A stretch of 64,000 nt of DNA from Candidatus Rifleibacteriota bacterium (GTDB taxonomy: Bacteria; Muiribacteriota; Ozemobacteria; Ozemobacterales; Ozemobacteraceae), in assembly GCA_024710355.1 (NCBI GenBank), contig JANJUX010000041.1:154945-218944 (forward strand), written 5' to 3'. A program made the translations under genes and the position numbers. The stretch's first letter is position 1. Every line of letters begins with the position of its first letter. Shown here one piece after another: positions 39,879-50,929 of this stretch. The notes beneath the pieces are model-generated. The model ran no database searches, had not been told where the DNA came from, and saw only the letters and a list, made by a program, of their open reading frames with translations.

Positions 39879-42800
39879 TCACCACTCAAAATAGTCATTT
39901 TCGCCGGAAATCGAGCGGCCAGGATTCGGTGAAAAGATCTGAATGCCCGAGCCGGAATAGGCGGTTGGTGCGACCTGATCGGCAAAGAAAGCTTTTTCCA
40001 GTTGTATCCCGTCGAAATATGCTGTCGTGGAAGCCGTAAAACCTGCCGGAGTCGAATTCTGCAGGTGAATAATGGTGTCGCTCGCCAGATTCTGGTCGAA
40101 CTGATAATCAAATGCAAGATAAACCCTGTACCATTTCTGGTGATCGGGGTTGGCAATCGAGGGATCGAGCAACACTTCACTTTTACCGGCATAGGCGACG
40201 GAGCCGATAGGCAGGAGGGTTCCGTCAGAATTGATCCGCGCGCCAAATGACGATTCGGGGTCGCCATTCGCATTGATCAGGGTAAATTTCAGCTCAGCCG
40301 AGCCTGTACCGGGGCTGATAAAGGCAGAAAGAATATACCTGGATGGCAGAGCGAAAGTTTCAGTCGCGATCTTCTGATAAATTGAATCCTTGAGATTAAA
40401 TCCGGTTGAAATCTTGAATTCTACAAAATCACCGGCGAGCAGATTGTCTTCGGGAACCACCGAGTATCTGACAATGGCGGAAGTCTGATCGTCATACTCG
40501 ACCTTGCCCGACACGAGAACTTCTGAGGTATTGAGAAATTCGAGATGCCCGCTGGGAAGCGCATTGAATGAAGAAAGACTCAAAGGATCGACATTCTCGA
40601 CAAGTATGCCCGGGTAAGAGGCCAGCAGCGGCCACGGATTGCCAAAGTTGTCAACCGCCCGGACTCTGAAATTGAAGGGCTTGCCCTTGTAGACCGTGCC
40701 GCCATCTGCCGGCGAAAGAATTTCGAAGGAATCGAACCTCGGCTCTTTTAAAAACCTGAGGTCATCGGCATTGCCTGAGAGGCCGTATACAGCATTGGTT
40801 GCGGCAATATCAAGCAGAGTCGGACTCTGGAGGGTAGAGTAAGTCACTTTCAAGTAAAATTCCTGGCTGCCAAGGCTGTCTGCCTCAAAAAGCTGTGTCA
40901 CCAGAGCCGGCAAAATAGCCGCATCGGCAGCCAGTGAACCAGTGCCGGGCGCCACAGAAAACCCGATGTCACCCGTAAAATTGGCCACCGGGTAGCCATT
41001 CACGTCTTTAATCGTAACCCTGACCTTGAGCCAGTTGTTCCAGAAAAAGTCTGCAGCGGCATCCGGTAACGGTTGCAGCACCAGTTTTACCGGCGGCCCG
41101 AAAACCTTGATCGGCCCCCCGATGTCGCGCATGCCGGAAACATTGTCGATCGCGCTGATAAAGATTTCCTGGCTCTTGTTATAGGTCTGGTTGAGAATCT
41201 TCGCCTCGCCGTCGACAAAATCCTCCGGGTTGATGAACTGCACTCCGAGATACCCAGTAGATGTGGCATTCAGCTTCAGTAAAATCGGGCCGTCAGGAAT
41301 AAAGTCGGTCTTAATTTGCCCATCTGCGGTAACAGCAGCGACTGACATGGCAAAATTGGCGTTCAATGGGGCATAATCCGGCACGGTGATCCGCAAAGCC
41401 GAAGCGGCACCAGGCTTAACCAGCAGCGGACTGAAAGAACCGCTCAAACCACCAGAACTCACGCTTACCGTGTAGGTTCCGGGCAAGGCAATCTGGGCCG
41501 TGGTTGTGGCGTAAACCCCATCAACAAAGCCGGCAGCAGCGATTGCTGCCGGTATGATATCAGAATTGAAGCCAAGCGTCGCCAGTGCGCTCAGAGCGGC
41601 ATCGGCAGCAGCCCAGGCTTTAACGACGGCGCCAGAAGCGTCAACAGCCTTAACAAGCATGGGAAATGGCTTTCCGGCCTGCTGCGGCGAGAAGGTTTCG
41701 ATGGCAAGTCCTGTAACTGTAGAAGCGCTGGTCCGATGCAGGCTGATTATGGCTGAACCAGAGGCATCCGGTAAGGTGCTCGAAATAATCCTGAACCCGA
41801 AGTCACCCGGGCTGGTGCCGGCATCCGGCCGATTCGCAGTCAGCCAGGTATAGCTTTTCGCTTCTTCCCAGGCCACGGCAGGAGCGGCTGGGGTCAGCGT
41901 AACATCCGTCAGGGGGCCAAGACTCCATGAAAGGCGTTGCGAAGTGACGTTGCCGCTGAAATTCAGCTTTTCCTGGCCATAGATATCTATGGCTGACAAC
42001 TGAACCGGGAATGGAGTTTCATCGGTCTGGTGCGTGTTTGCTGCAACATCGAACCGATGCAGAGGCCCAAAAAACTGCAGCGTACCGGAAAACCCGGAAC
42101 GGTCGAGAATGTTATCGGTGGCGGTAATTCTGATTTTACCCGGCTGATCGTAATAAACGGCAGAAAGGGTTGCCACACCATCGACAAAAACGACTGTCGA
42201 AGATGAAAGTGAACCGGGGCCATTTTCGGAAAGCTGCACAATGCCGCTGTAGTCGGTTTTGACGTTGCCGATTGTGTCGTAAGCTTTTAAAAACAGAGGA
42301 AACGAAGCGTTTACCGTCTGATAATAATTGTTTGCAAAGGGTTCAACCGTTGAGGTACCGGGCACGACAGCAAAGTGCGAGAGGTTAGTTGGCTTAAAAG
42401 TCACCGTCAGCGAGCCAACCTTTCCTGGTATCACCTTGTCGGTTGCCCAGAGAGTGATGTCTCCGGCAACCCAGTTGCGGGCATAAAGCTCTTTAACGCC
42501 ATTAGTAAAACCAGACGCCTGAATCGGTGCCATTGGTGGATCAACCAGCTGGTCGAGATCATCTCTGGCTTCGAGAAAAACACCGGTGCTGTTATAGTTG
42601 GTATAAACTGCACCATCCGGGCCAACCGCCTTAACGACCAGCTTGAAGGCGTCACCAACGGTCGGCTCTGCCGGAATGGTTTCGAGGTCAAAACGCTCAA
42701 AAAGGGTCGAAGGCGGCAACAGATTAACGAGGCGGTCGCCATATACCGAGCCAAACTTGCAGGCGATGGTGTTCTCAGCAGGCAGAAGCCCTGCTTCATT

Positions 42801-45800
42801 CAATTCCACAGACGGGACCAGCAGTTGCCCATTCGAGAACCCGCCGGCACTGACCGGCATAACCGTATCAAAACCTGTCAGAAGGCTTATGGTCTCACTA
42901 AAATTCGTCTTAAGGTTGCCGTAATCGTCATAAACCTTGATCAGCAGGTTAAAAGGCACACCTGCCGTTTGGGTCGCATTGCAGCTCAAATCAAAGCGCG
43001 TCGCCGGACCCGGCAAAACACTGAGCGGAAACTGGTGCGTCATGGTCGCATTAACGGTGTCGACCACCTGCAGCATAACCGGGCCTGGGGTAATAAAAAC
43101 AAACTGAGAAGTAAAAAGTTTTTCGCCGGCATCGCCAGCAACAAACTGGTAGTCTGAAGGCAAAACCACCGACGGATGCGCATCGTTGCAGGAAAATTCT
43201 ATCTGGCCAACATAGTCTCGGGCAATATTCCCAAAGTTATCAAGCGCTCTAACCGTCACGGAAAATGGGATGCCCGAATCTGGCGAATTCGTTGAAACCG
43301 TCATCAACAAGGCTGCTGGCGAGGCATTGGTTATCGCTATCGGGTTGCTGACGCCACTGCGATTGCTGCCTTCGCCAGTTATTTTTACAGTTTCGGCCTT
43401 TGTGAATGAGACGCCGGGAGTCAGAGTTGCAAGTCCTGAACTCCAGTCGGAGGCTGCGATTGTAAGCGGGCTGTAAACCGCCAGTCCACCTGTTTTGTTA
43501 TCAGAAAACTTGATGGCGCCAGAATGGTCAGATTTAGTGTTTCCGTATATGTCAAAGGCTTCGAGAGACAGAGGAAAAACGACATTTGCAGGTTGCGGTG
43601 ACACCGCCAGGATTGAAAACATTCCGACAGGCCCCGGATTAACAACAATCGCGTTGGATACTGTTGTCAAGCTACCATCTGATACCTGCACAGTCTGTGA
43701 GGGCCCGTTAAAAAGCACAAAAGCCTTATGAAAAGTGTGCATCCCTGAGTCCGCGGCAGGGACCATGGTGTAGTCGCCCGGAACGACCCCTGCGAATGGC
43801 GCCGAATCTGAAGAGGTAAAAGCCCAGGTCAGATCATAATCGTCTGCTGTGTTGCCAAAGGCATCTACCGCTCGAACAGATGCAGTAAAAGGCACGCCAG
43901 CCGTAACAGAAGCCGGAACCGTTATCTCTAGACCGACAGCGTTGCCCCCTTGGATTTCGACACTGGCACCATCAAATATTGCTGCGGTAACCGAAGCATA
44001 TATAATCGCCGGAGGTTCCACATTTCTCTGGATAAAATTTGCACCCTGTATACCGGTGTTATATCTTATTTCAACGCTCCTGACAACGGGGGTGCTGTCA
44101 TAAAAAGTCTGTCCGCCGTTATTTCCAGCAACACGAGCCCCCAGTATCAGAGAATACTGGAAATAGCGGTTACTGTTAAACACAGTCGGATTTATTGATG
44201 CCTGCGTGCCAGACCAGGTCAGAGGTCTCTCGACCCATGGCAGAGTATCGATCGTTGCTGGGTTATTTCCGGCGCGGGCAAAAAATCTCAATGTGCCTGA
44301 ATTCAGTGTTGCGTCAATTGTGATCGGGTTGGTAAAAGTCACCGTCGACGTGCCCACATCATAAACAACCGATGTAAAACTGGCGTTCTGAAAGAATCTA
44401 TTGATGGTAAAGTCGTCTACCCAGGCCATGCCAGGCCTGGTATTGTTACCTGCGGCAACACAGATACCCATCTTACAGGTCGCTGCCGTAAAGTTGGGCG
44501 CCGGAGCAGGGTTGGTTGCGGCCGTAGAAAATGGCGACTGGCTCAACTGCTGCCAGTTTACACCATCCGGTGATAACTGAGGGAAAAAGGTGCCAGCACC
44601 ATTTCTCGATATGCGCAACCATTTTGGGTGTGTGGTTACTGTACTTGCCTGAGTTGCGACCTTTCGCCTGAACCTTCTGCCATTTGGCGTATTACGATAT
44701 ACCGCCTGCCCCAGAAACACACCAATTTCACGGTTACTGGCGTGAGAGTTGTCAACACGTCTGAGCATCGAACAAACGAATCTCGGCCGGGTTGCATGGC
44801 TCGAATCGGCCATCATTATGCCAATATGGCAACGCGAATAATCAAGGGTTGTATCATACCAGATTCTCTTAACGGCGATTGTCGCATCGAAAGCAAAGAT
44901 ATCATTCACCGGCCAGTCAAAATAGAGGTAGTAATAGCTGTCATTGGCATCTTCATACCAGTTAACATCAGTTGTATCATCATCGCTCGGACTGAGGTGA
45001 TTGGAAAGAGTACCATTTCCTGTTGTCCAGATTTTCAGCTGACTCTCATCAAGAGACAAACTGCCATTTGAGTTCCCAAAATCAAGCGTCTGCCAGCCCG
45101 CAAAGTTTAAGACCCCTTTTGAAAAATCCTCGTCATAGATGCCCTGAATTGAAATTTCCTGGCGCATCAGGTCGGTTTTGAGGTTAGCTGTTGCCGAGGC
45201 GATTATAAAATCTTTTGTCAGCCATGTGTTGTTTTCAGACTGATTGAACCTACCCGTTCGTCCCGAAAGAATCAAAAGAGCGGGGTCAAGAATTCCGAGC
45301 CCATCAGCAATCGCAGTAAAATCAAGCGTTTCGATGGTCTTTCTCGCGTAGTTATTGTTTCTGTCCCACCACTCCACAGTCCATGGAAAAGAAACACCGG
45401 CTTTCTGAGGCGAATCGGCGAGCATAGTCACCCGGTCGACAGGCCCGGGCTGCACGATAAAATTGGTTGTGCCCGCGAGTCGCGGTGCGATTCTCGGGCT
45501 TGCGACCATTGACAGATAACCGGTTCTGGTAACCACTGCCCAGAATTGAACTATGGATTCGTTGGTCAGACTGATCGTCTTACCGTAATTCACGCCGTCG
45601 CGGGAAACAAGAAAATCACCGTCAGAAAGGCTGAAATCGATAACAGAAGTGATCGACGCCGAGGTTTCTTTGATGGAAAAGGCTCTGTACATAAGCCTGA
45701 ACGGTTCTGAAGCGACAACATCTCGGTCTGGCTTTGAAAGCCAGCTGTTCATGAACGGGTAGGTTCCGCCACCGAGGTTATACTTCGGATTATCAAGATA

Positions 45801-48800
45801 CACATTCAACACCAGAGGCGCGCCTGGTGCCGGAATCGAGGCAGCAGGAACCCGATTGAAAGTTACGGTCATATTCTGCGGCGCATTAGTTCCTCTATCC
45901 CAGCGCAGAAAAAAGGTATGTGCCCCATTGTCGGCTTCAGAAAAAGTATAAGGCGCCCCGGAGAATCCGGACCCGGTCGATGCCACCGTTATCTGGCTCG
46001 TGAACAGTGGCGTAGGATTGCCGTAGGCATCGACAATTCTCACATAAAAAGGGACCGACAATTCACTGGAAACTGCAGTCGGGAAATCTCCGGTTATTGC
46101 ACGGGCAGGGCCGGCCAGAACTTTTACAGGACTGCTTCTGCCATCGGAAAGAGAAGGGGCGGATGCCCTGAGCCTTTGAGTCCCTGCGGTTGTGAAAGTC
46201 CAGAGAGCATTCATTGAAGACTGATTTGCAAAGGCAAAAACCTGCGTGGGGGTTGAAGTTGGCTTAACATCAGTCGAAGAAACGGTTATATTTCCGGTGT
46301 AGCTGGCGGGGTTACCAAAAGCATCGACAACTCTGATCGCATAGGCTACAGCAACCCCGGCATCGGTTGTAAAACCCGGGGCGAGAATGTCAAATTCAAT
46401 GAATTTTGGCGTCGATGCGATAACAGTAACATTCATTGCGCCTGATATTGAAGGTTTCTGAATATCAAGGGCAGATAAAGCAAAATTGCCGGCCGTATAA
46501 AAAGTTGAGTTAAACGAGCCCTGGCCATTTACAAGAGTCGAATCCTGAGGAATTAAAGCTTTGGAATCGAGAGTTGAAAAGCGTATAGCGGAGTTATACT
46601 GTTCGTTTAGATCTCCGGCAGTATTTGAGGCAGTTACAACATAACTGAACTGCCGACCGGCAGGAATGGTCAAACCACCCGGAGAAAAGGCAAAATTGGC
46701 TGTTTCGCCACTTACCACCGAAATCAGGTCAGTTGTTCCGACTGCTCCAGAAACAGGCTCGGTTACAGTAATTGTAAAATCACCGAGATTGGCCGGGTTA
46801 ACTTCGTTCAGGAACCTTTTAAATCCGTCCTCAAAGCTTTGAAACGTGTAAGCAGCCGGCAAAACAACGGTTGGTTCAGAACAGGTGATGTTAACTGTAC
46901 CGGTAAAACCATCAAGAGTGTTTTCATAGACATCCTTACACGAGAGGTTGAAAGAAAGTGAATCACCCAGAAAAACCGTATACATGTCAGGCTTTACCGA
47001 CAAAACCGGTTGTGTTACGTCAGGTAGAATGTCGACAAAGTTTGACACACCAACCCGCCCGCTGTCTTCGACCTGTAACCTTACTTTTTCGGCTCTGGTA
47101 AATCTTGCGCCTGACGCACCAACGAATGTCTTTTCTCCCGCATCTGCGGTCGAAAATGTATAATTCGCCGGCAGACTTGTTGAACCGCCTGTAGCAGTGT
47201 GAGAAATATTAACGGTACCGGTATAATTGGTAAGCTTATTGCCCTGACCGTCACGGGCGGTGATTTTGAAGGTAAAGGTCGCCCCGGCAACCACAGATGC
47301 CGGAACATCGACATCAAAGCCAGAAAGGCCAGATGGCCTGACATTGAGAAAAAGCAAACCGATTTTTGTATTGTCTTTAACATCCTCAACCCGCAGAATC
47401 AGGTTTGGATCGGCGCTTGAGAGCGTGATCGGAATCGCCATAAATCCATCGATAAATCTGTAACCTGTTGTCATCGGAGGCGAACACTGACCAGTCGAAG
47501 GAATGATGCGGCAGGCACCGTCATAGCTGGTCAGTATGTTTTCTGAATTGTCGCGAGCTTCAATAGTAAGAGTGAAGGGAACCCCGGCAAGCTGGTCATA
47601 GCCGGCGTCTAAAAGAAAACGATTCAGGGTCGGCGGCGGTTGAGGGTAAACGTTCAGACCGAGATCGCCAGTCAAAAGGGTTGGGGTATTGCCGGTAATG
47701 GTTATTAATCCTGTTGAATCAATGTTGGTAACGAGGTTGGCAATGCCAGCTGCCATAATACCCGTATCAGGGGCAATCAGACCGTTCGAAAGCGATAGAT
47801 TGACATTGGTATTAATAGACGAGTCGAGATTGTTAAAATTATCTACCGCCCTTATCTGAAGATTAAAAGCGACATTCTGGTATTGATTCGGCTCGGCTGT
47901 CACGTTCAGGCGGGTTGCAGCCCCAGGGACAACCGTTGTATCGAAAAAATCTCTGAGACCTGAAACCGCTTCTACAGCCTCTACTCTTCTTGATGGAGCA
48001 GTATAAAAGGCACAGTCGGTAAGCGGCGCAATACCGTTAACAGCATATACTGTTCTTGGAAACGAGCCGGGCGCGGCATCATCATTCAGAATATTGAACA
48101 ATCCGTTGTTCGAGGCATCAACGTTGCCAAAACGATCAAGAGCGGCAATTTCGAAGGAGAAAAGTTGACCGGCAGTCACTGAAACAGGTATTGCTCTTAT
48201 CTCAACCTTCGAAGTCGCACCCGGCAAAGTAACTATATCAGCAGACTGTGACGAAATCGCTCCAAAGGTAGCTATCAGTCTGAAGGTTTCAGCAACGGGA
48301 TTCCTTGCCTGAAAAACCATTATGCCGTTATCAAACGGCATAAAATTATGGCTCAGCTTAGGCAACTCAACATTTGGAGAGTCTGCCGAAAGGCTGACAA
48401 GCCCAGAGAAGTCTTTTACCGTTTCCCCAAACTGATTTATCGCAGAAACTGAAAAATCAAAAAATTCGCCCGCAATCGGTGAAGACGGGGCATAAACCGC
48501 GAAATTTGTTACGGGAAGTTCGTAAAAAATCTCGACTTCATCAAGAACGGGGCTGAAGGAAGTATCCTGTGCGGCAAGTACAGCCTCGATCTGAATATAC
48601 CTTGCCGATGGGCTGGTAATAGTATCGCCGTTGACAGTAATCGTGCTGCTCCAGGCACTGTAAGGGCCGCCGGCATTCGCGGAAGTGCGGGTTCTAAAAT
48701 ACACCGATGTTCCGGGTGCAGTCGTATTCGCAGACCAGGTTAAAACGCCAAATGACGGGTTTGCAACCCCCGTATCGAAAACTCTCGAAGTATAGGTTGC

Positions 48801-50018
48801 CACCGAAAGAAAGCCTGCGGCATCTTCAGCCCCGAGATTTTTTAAAAGCGGGTATTTTAACGAAAGCTCCGCCCAGTCGAAATTACAGCGCCTTTCTCGA
48901 TAATTTGTGCCTCCAGGGTTGGAGTTAGCCATTCCGAGCCCTATTTCGACCGTTCTCGTGGCATTTGGCGTAAAGTCGACAGTGGTTTCCATCCAGTCAG
49001 AGAAGCCGGATGATACGAAATAGCGTCGGTCGCGACCGGCAGTCGTCGTCTGCATGAACATAAGCGAATACCAGCCCTGGGTAAATGACGCCGAAGAAAA
49101 ACGTCTTTGTGCCGAAAGAACATAAGTTCCGGAAGAAGGCCCTGTAATTCTCTGACTTACAGCCCTCCAGATGTCATCGTTGTATACAGTTGATTCCGGG
49201 TATCCGACCGAAAGGCAGGCCTTGCTGTCAAAACCTGTGTACCCGGCAGGTATTACAGACAGCCCATTTTCGATAGCAAGCAGGGGATGGGTTGCATTCG
49301 AATTAGTGTTATTTATGGAAGGAAGAAGACCATCGGCCGAAAGCATACCATACCCACGCGGGCAATTGTACCAGCCGTCCAGACCCCGTTCAAAATCATG
49401 ATTAACTATGTAAAATTGGCTCAAGTTCTGATTTTCAACGCTGACAGCCTGACTGTTGCCGTAATAAAGGTAATAAGTATTGCTGGCGGCAGGCCATGAC
49501 GGGTGCGCATCCGCTTCAAAAAGCAACCTTACAGGAGTTTCAGGGTTGTCGGTTGGCCGCTCAAAATCAAGCAGCCTGAAAGGAACAAGGGCGCCTGACC
49601 AATCGGTAAGACGCAGATCTGACCAGTCGGTATTTGCATTACCGATAAGCGATAAATCGATAGTAGTTTTTTCAGCAAAGCGCCTGGCTCTGCCAACAGC
49701 AGCGCCGGCCGTGTTGTAATCAATCGGGATCGTGAGCGCAATAGCTCTTTTCTTAGACCATGTTCCCCTGCCGGCAAATTTCAATGCGGGGTTTCCATCA
49801 TCCATACCGGGATTGGTGTTTTTCAGGCGAAGGTAGCCGGCAGCGTTCCCGTCGGTATCACTCGCAAGAACGCCAGAAAGAACTGCACCGGCAGCAATGA
49901 AATCTGCATTCGTGGTAATTTTGAAAGACGCTGCCGATACGGACTGGCCGTTGGTCAAAAATATGATCAAAACCCAAACAAGCCAGAAAAACGAGCCTGT
50001 TCTGTCATTTTTATTCAT
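39879..50018 (-). CDS. giant secreted protein with about 22 Ig-like repeats (3379 aa)
   Basis: A 3379-aa secreted protein. The signal peptide (FFWLVWVLIIFLTNGQSVSAA) is followed by a DUF2341-like module (KRAIALTIPIDYN ... YYLYYGN). About 22 bacterial Ig-like repeats of roughly 100-140 residues follow, each starting with the pattern F.i..p....AG.PF...v.AvD.fGN....y.G. Good examples are ASVTAGVPFTASVRAVDAFG and YKGKPFNFRVRAVDNFGN. In the middle (about residues 1550-1850) a jelly-roll region interrupts the array (ILNFAGWQTLDFGNS-like and PKWLRISRNGAGTFFPQLS, resembling DUF1349/concanavalin-type domains). There is no LPXTG, no autotransporter barrel and no T9SS signal that I can identify. The start is ATG 50018 with GAGGA. 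It is likely a cell-surface stalk or adhesin co-transcribed with the 228-aa gene upstream. Confidence 0.88.
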   Translation of the reverse strand: MNKNDRTGSFFWLVWVLIIFLTNGQSVSAASFKITTNADFIAAGAVLSGVLASDTDGNAAGYLRLKNTNPGMDDGNPALKFAGRGTWSKKRAIALTIPIDYNTAGAAVGRARRFAEKTTIDLSLIGNANTDWSDLRLTDWSGALVPFRLLDFERPTDNPETPVRLLFEADAHPSWPAASNTYYLYYGNSQAVSVENQNLSQFYIVNHDFERGLDGWYNCPRGYGMLSADGLLPSINNTNSNATHPLLAIENGLSVIPAGYTGFDSKACLSVGYPESTVYNDDIWRAVSQRITGPSSGTYVLSAQRRFSSASFTQGWYSLMFMQTTTAGRDRRYFVSSGFSDWMETTVDFTPNATRTVEIGLGMANSNPGGTNYRERRCNFDWAELSLKYPLLKNLGAEDAAGFLSVATYTSRVFDTGVANPSFGVLTWSANTTAPGTSVYFRTRTSANAGGPYSAWSSTITVNGDTITSPSARYIQIEAVLAAQDTSFSPVLDEVEIFYELPVTNFAVYAPSSPIAGEFFDFSVSAINQFGETVKDFSGLVSLSADSPNVELPKLSHNFMPFDNGIMVFQARNPVAETFRLIATFGAISSQSADIVTLPGATSKVEIRAIPVSVTAGQLFSFEIAALDRFGNVDASNNGLFNILNDDAAPGSFPRTVYAVNGIAPLTDCAFYTAPSRRVEAVEAVSGLRDFFDTTVVPGAATRLNVTAEPNQYQNVAFNLQIRAVDNFNNLDSSINTNVNLSLSNGLIAPDTGIMAAGIANLVTNIDSTGLITITGNTPTLLTGDLGLNVYPQPPPTLNRFLLDAGYDQLAGVPFTLTIEARDNSENILTSYDGACRIIPSTGQCSPPMTTGYRFIDGFMAIPITLSSADPNLILRVEDVKDNTKIGLLFLNVRPSGLSGFDVDVPASVVAGATFTFKITARDGQGNKLTNYTGTVNISHTATGGSTSLPANYTFSTADAGEKTFVGASGARFTRAEKVRLQVEDSGRVGVSNFVDILPDVTQPVLSVKPDMYTVFLGDSLSFNLSCKDVYENTLDGFTGTVNITCSEPTVVLPAAYTFQSFEDGFKRFLNEVNPANLGDFTITVTEPVSGAVGTTDLISVVSGETANFAFSPGGLTIPAGRQFSYVVTASNTAGDLNEQYNSAIRFSTLDSKALIPQDSTLVNGQGSFNSTFYTAGNFALSALDIQKPSISGAMNVTVIASTPKFIEFDILAPGFTTDAGVAVAYAIRVVDAFGNPASYTGNITVSSTDVKPTSTPTQVFAFANQSSMNALWTFTTAGTQRLRASAPSLSDGRSSPVKVLAGPARAITGDFPTAVSSELSVPFYVRIVDAYGNPTPLFTSQITVASTGSGFSGAPYTFSEADNGAHTFFLRWDRGTNAPQNMTVTFNRVPAASIPAPGAPLVLNVYLDNPKYNLGGGTYPFMNSWLSKPDRDVVASEPFRLMYRAFSIKETSASITSVIDFSLSDGDFLVSRDGVNYGKTISLTNESIVQFWAVVTRTGYLSMVASPRIAPRLAGTTNFIVQPGPVDRVTMLADSPQKAGVSFPWTVEWWDRNNNYARKTIETLDFTAIADGLGILDPALLILSGRTGRFNQSENNTWLTKDFIIASATANLKTDLMRQEISIQGIYDEDFSKGVLNFAGWQTLDFGNSNGSLSLDESQLKIWTTGNGTLSNHLSPSDDDTTDVNWYEDANDSYYYLYFDWPVNDIFAFDATIAVKRIWYDTTLDYSRCHIGIMMADSSHATRPRFVCSMLRRVDNSHASNREIGVFLGQAVYRNTPNGRRFRRKVATQASTVTTHPKWLRISRNGAGTFFPQLSPDGVNWQQLSQSPFSTAATNPAPAPNFTAATCKMGICVAAGNNTRPGMAWVDDFTINRFFQNASFTSVVYDVGTSTVTFTNPITIDATLNSGTLRFFARAGNNPATIDTLPWVERPLTWSGTQASINPTVFNSNRYFQYSLILGARVAGNNGGQTFYDSTPVVRSVEIRYNTGIQGANFIQRNVEPPAIIYASVTAAIFDGASVEIQGGNAVGLEITVPASVTAGVPFTASVRAVDAFGNTADDYDLTWAFTSSDSAPFAGVVPGDYTMVPAADSGMHTFHKAFVLFNGPSQTVQVSDGSLTTVSNAIVVNPGPVGMFSILAVSPQPANVVFPLSLEAFDIYGNTKSDHSGAIKFSDNKTGGLAVYSPLTIAASDWSSGLATLTPGVSFTKAETVKITGEGSNRSGVSNPIAITNASPAALLMTVSTNSPDSGIPFSVTVRALDNFGNIARDYVGQIEFSCNDAHPSVVLPSDYQFVAGDAGEKLFTSQFVFITPGPVMLQVVDTVNATMTHQFPLSVLPGPATRFDLSCNATQTAGVPFNLLIKVYDDYGNLKTNFSETISLLTGFDTVMPVSAGGFSNGQLLVPSVELNEAGLLPAENTIACKFGSVYGDRLVNLLPPSTLFERFDLETIPAEPTVGDAFKLVVKAVGPDGAVYTNYNSTGVFLEARDDLDQLVDPPMAPIQASGFTNGVKELYARNWVAGDITLWATDKVIPGKVGSLTVTFKPTNLSHFAVVPGTSTVEPFANNYYQTVNASFPLFLKAYDTIGNVKTDYSGIVQLSENGPGSLSSSTVVFVDGVATLSAVYYDQPGKIRITATDNILDRSGFSGTLQFFGPLHRFDVAANTHQTDETPFPVQLSAIDIYGQEKLNFSGNVTSQRLSWSLGPLTDVTLTPAAPAVAWEEAKSYTWLTANRPDAGTSPGDFGFRIISSTLPDASGSAIISLHRTSASTVTGLAIETFSPQQAGKPFPMLVKAVDASGAVVKAWAAADAALSALATLGFNSDIIPAAIAAAGFVDGVYATTTAQIALPGTYTVSVSSGGLSGSFSPLLVKPGAASALRITVPDYAPLNANFAMSVAAVTADGQIKTDFIPDGPILLKLNATSTGYLGVQFINPEDFVDGEAKILNQTYNKSQEIFISAIDNVSGMRDIGGPIKVFGPPVKLVLQPLPDAAADFFWNNWLKVRVTIKDVNGYPVANFTGDIGFSVAPGTGSLAADAAILPALVTQLFEADSLGSQEFYLKVTYSTLQSPTLLDIAATNAVYGLSGNADDLRFLKEPRFDSFEILSPADGGTVYKGKPFNFRVRAVDNFGNPWPLLASYPGILVENVDPLSLSSFNALPSGHLEFLNTSEVLVSGKVEYDDQTSAIVRYSVVPEDNLLAGDFVEFKISTGFNLKDSIYQKIATETFALPSRYILSAFISPGTGSAELKFTLINANGDPESSFGARINSDGTLLPIGSVAYAGKSEVLLDPSIANPDHQKWYRVYLAFDYQFDQNLASDTIIHLQNSTPAGFTASTTAYFDGIQLEKAFFADQVAPTAYSGSGIQIFSPNPGRSISGENDYFEW

Positions 50019-50031
50019 CACAGTGATCCTC

Positions 50032-50718
50032 TTATTCAGTCTCTTTATCATAGGGCTGTAGAGAAGCCTCCGGGTCAGCAAGGTGCTCTTGCCGGTCAGT
50101 ATTACTTTCAAGCTCTGCTTTTATGATAGTTTCAGCTTCAGGAAAGCGTGAAAAAAAGCTTTCAAATTCTTTTAAACGCCCGGGGTTAGACTTTATAGCA
50201 GGAAAAATCTGTCTGAGAACGAGCTGATTCACGGCAGCATCGAGGCGACTTGCCAGATCAGGGTTTTTCCAGGGGCCAAGATTTTGCTTCAGGCTGTCTG
50301 ATATATCAATCAACTGTTGTGGCGATGACAAAACGACGGGCAGGTAATAAAAAAAAGCTGCGATCGCAGCTTCTCTTTCAGTCGCAGGGTTTTTCAGGTC
50401 AGCATAAAAAAGGAGCAGCGCGACTATGCCATCAATTTTTGAAAGGGAAAAACTATCGGAACTGGCAGACCGAAGGGCTGAAACTGCGGCCGGGTAAAAC
50501 TTAAAAAAGCCTTCGCGTATCATATCTTCTGCTGCTTGGCAGGAAAATCGCTCGTCTTCATCGGATACGGAAATCTGAAAAATCTTTGTCAGATCATTTT
50601 TCAGCAGCCTGTATCTCTTTTCCGGGGTTCTGGAGAAACCAAACAGCGCCCCCATTACCAAAAAAACCGAAAACACCGGCAACAAGATACATGCTATTTT
50701 TTTTAGCCTTGATTTCAA
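50032..50718 (-). CDS. membrane-anchored protein of unknown function (228 aa)
   Basis: A 228-aa protein of unknown family. It has an N-terminal membrane helix (KIACILLPVFSVFLVMGALFGF), and the rest is mainly alpha-helical, with several hydrophobic helices (IVALLLFYADL, AAIAAFFYYLPVVL) and a charged tail. The start codon is TTG at 50718, decided by GGGAGGATCTA immediately upstream. The next in-frame ATG falls within the anchor. It ends 13 bases before the giant Ig-repeat gene, so the two are almost certainly one transcript. It could help export or anchor the giant protein. That is an inference from position only. Confidence 0.7.
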   Translation of the reverse strand: MKSRLKKIACILLPVFSVFLVMGALFGFSRTPEKRYRLLKNDLTKIFQISVSDEDERFSCQAAEDMIREGFFKFYPAAVSALRSASSDSFSLSKIDGIVALLLFYADLKNPATEREAAIAAFFYYLPVVLSSPQQLIDISDSLKQNLGPWKNPDLASRLDAAVNQLVLRQIFPAIKSNPGRLKEFESFFSRFPEAETIIKAELESNTDRQEHLADPEASLQPYDKETE

Positions 50719-50890
50719 TAGATCCTCCCGTACAACTCTGACGACTAATTATAGTAGAAAAAATATTAAACGGGAGTACCGCATTAAACTTTTTTATTCT
50801 TCCTGCAGCAATGAAAACGTTAATAGCCAACAGGCGAGGTTGAAAAAATAACCGACGACTGTTCTGTTTACTGGATGGGAAAATATCGGT

Positions 50891-50896
50891 TATAAT
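50891..50896 (+). promoter_or_regulatory. -10 box upstream of the TPR-tail membrane protein
   Basis: A perfect TATAAT lies 33 bases before the ATG at 50930. No good -35 is visible at 16-18 bases (TTACTG at best). Confidence 0.35.
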
Positions 50897-50929
50897 CGGC
50901 TACAAGAAAAATTTGAGAGGGTTCTCCAA

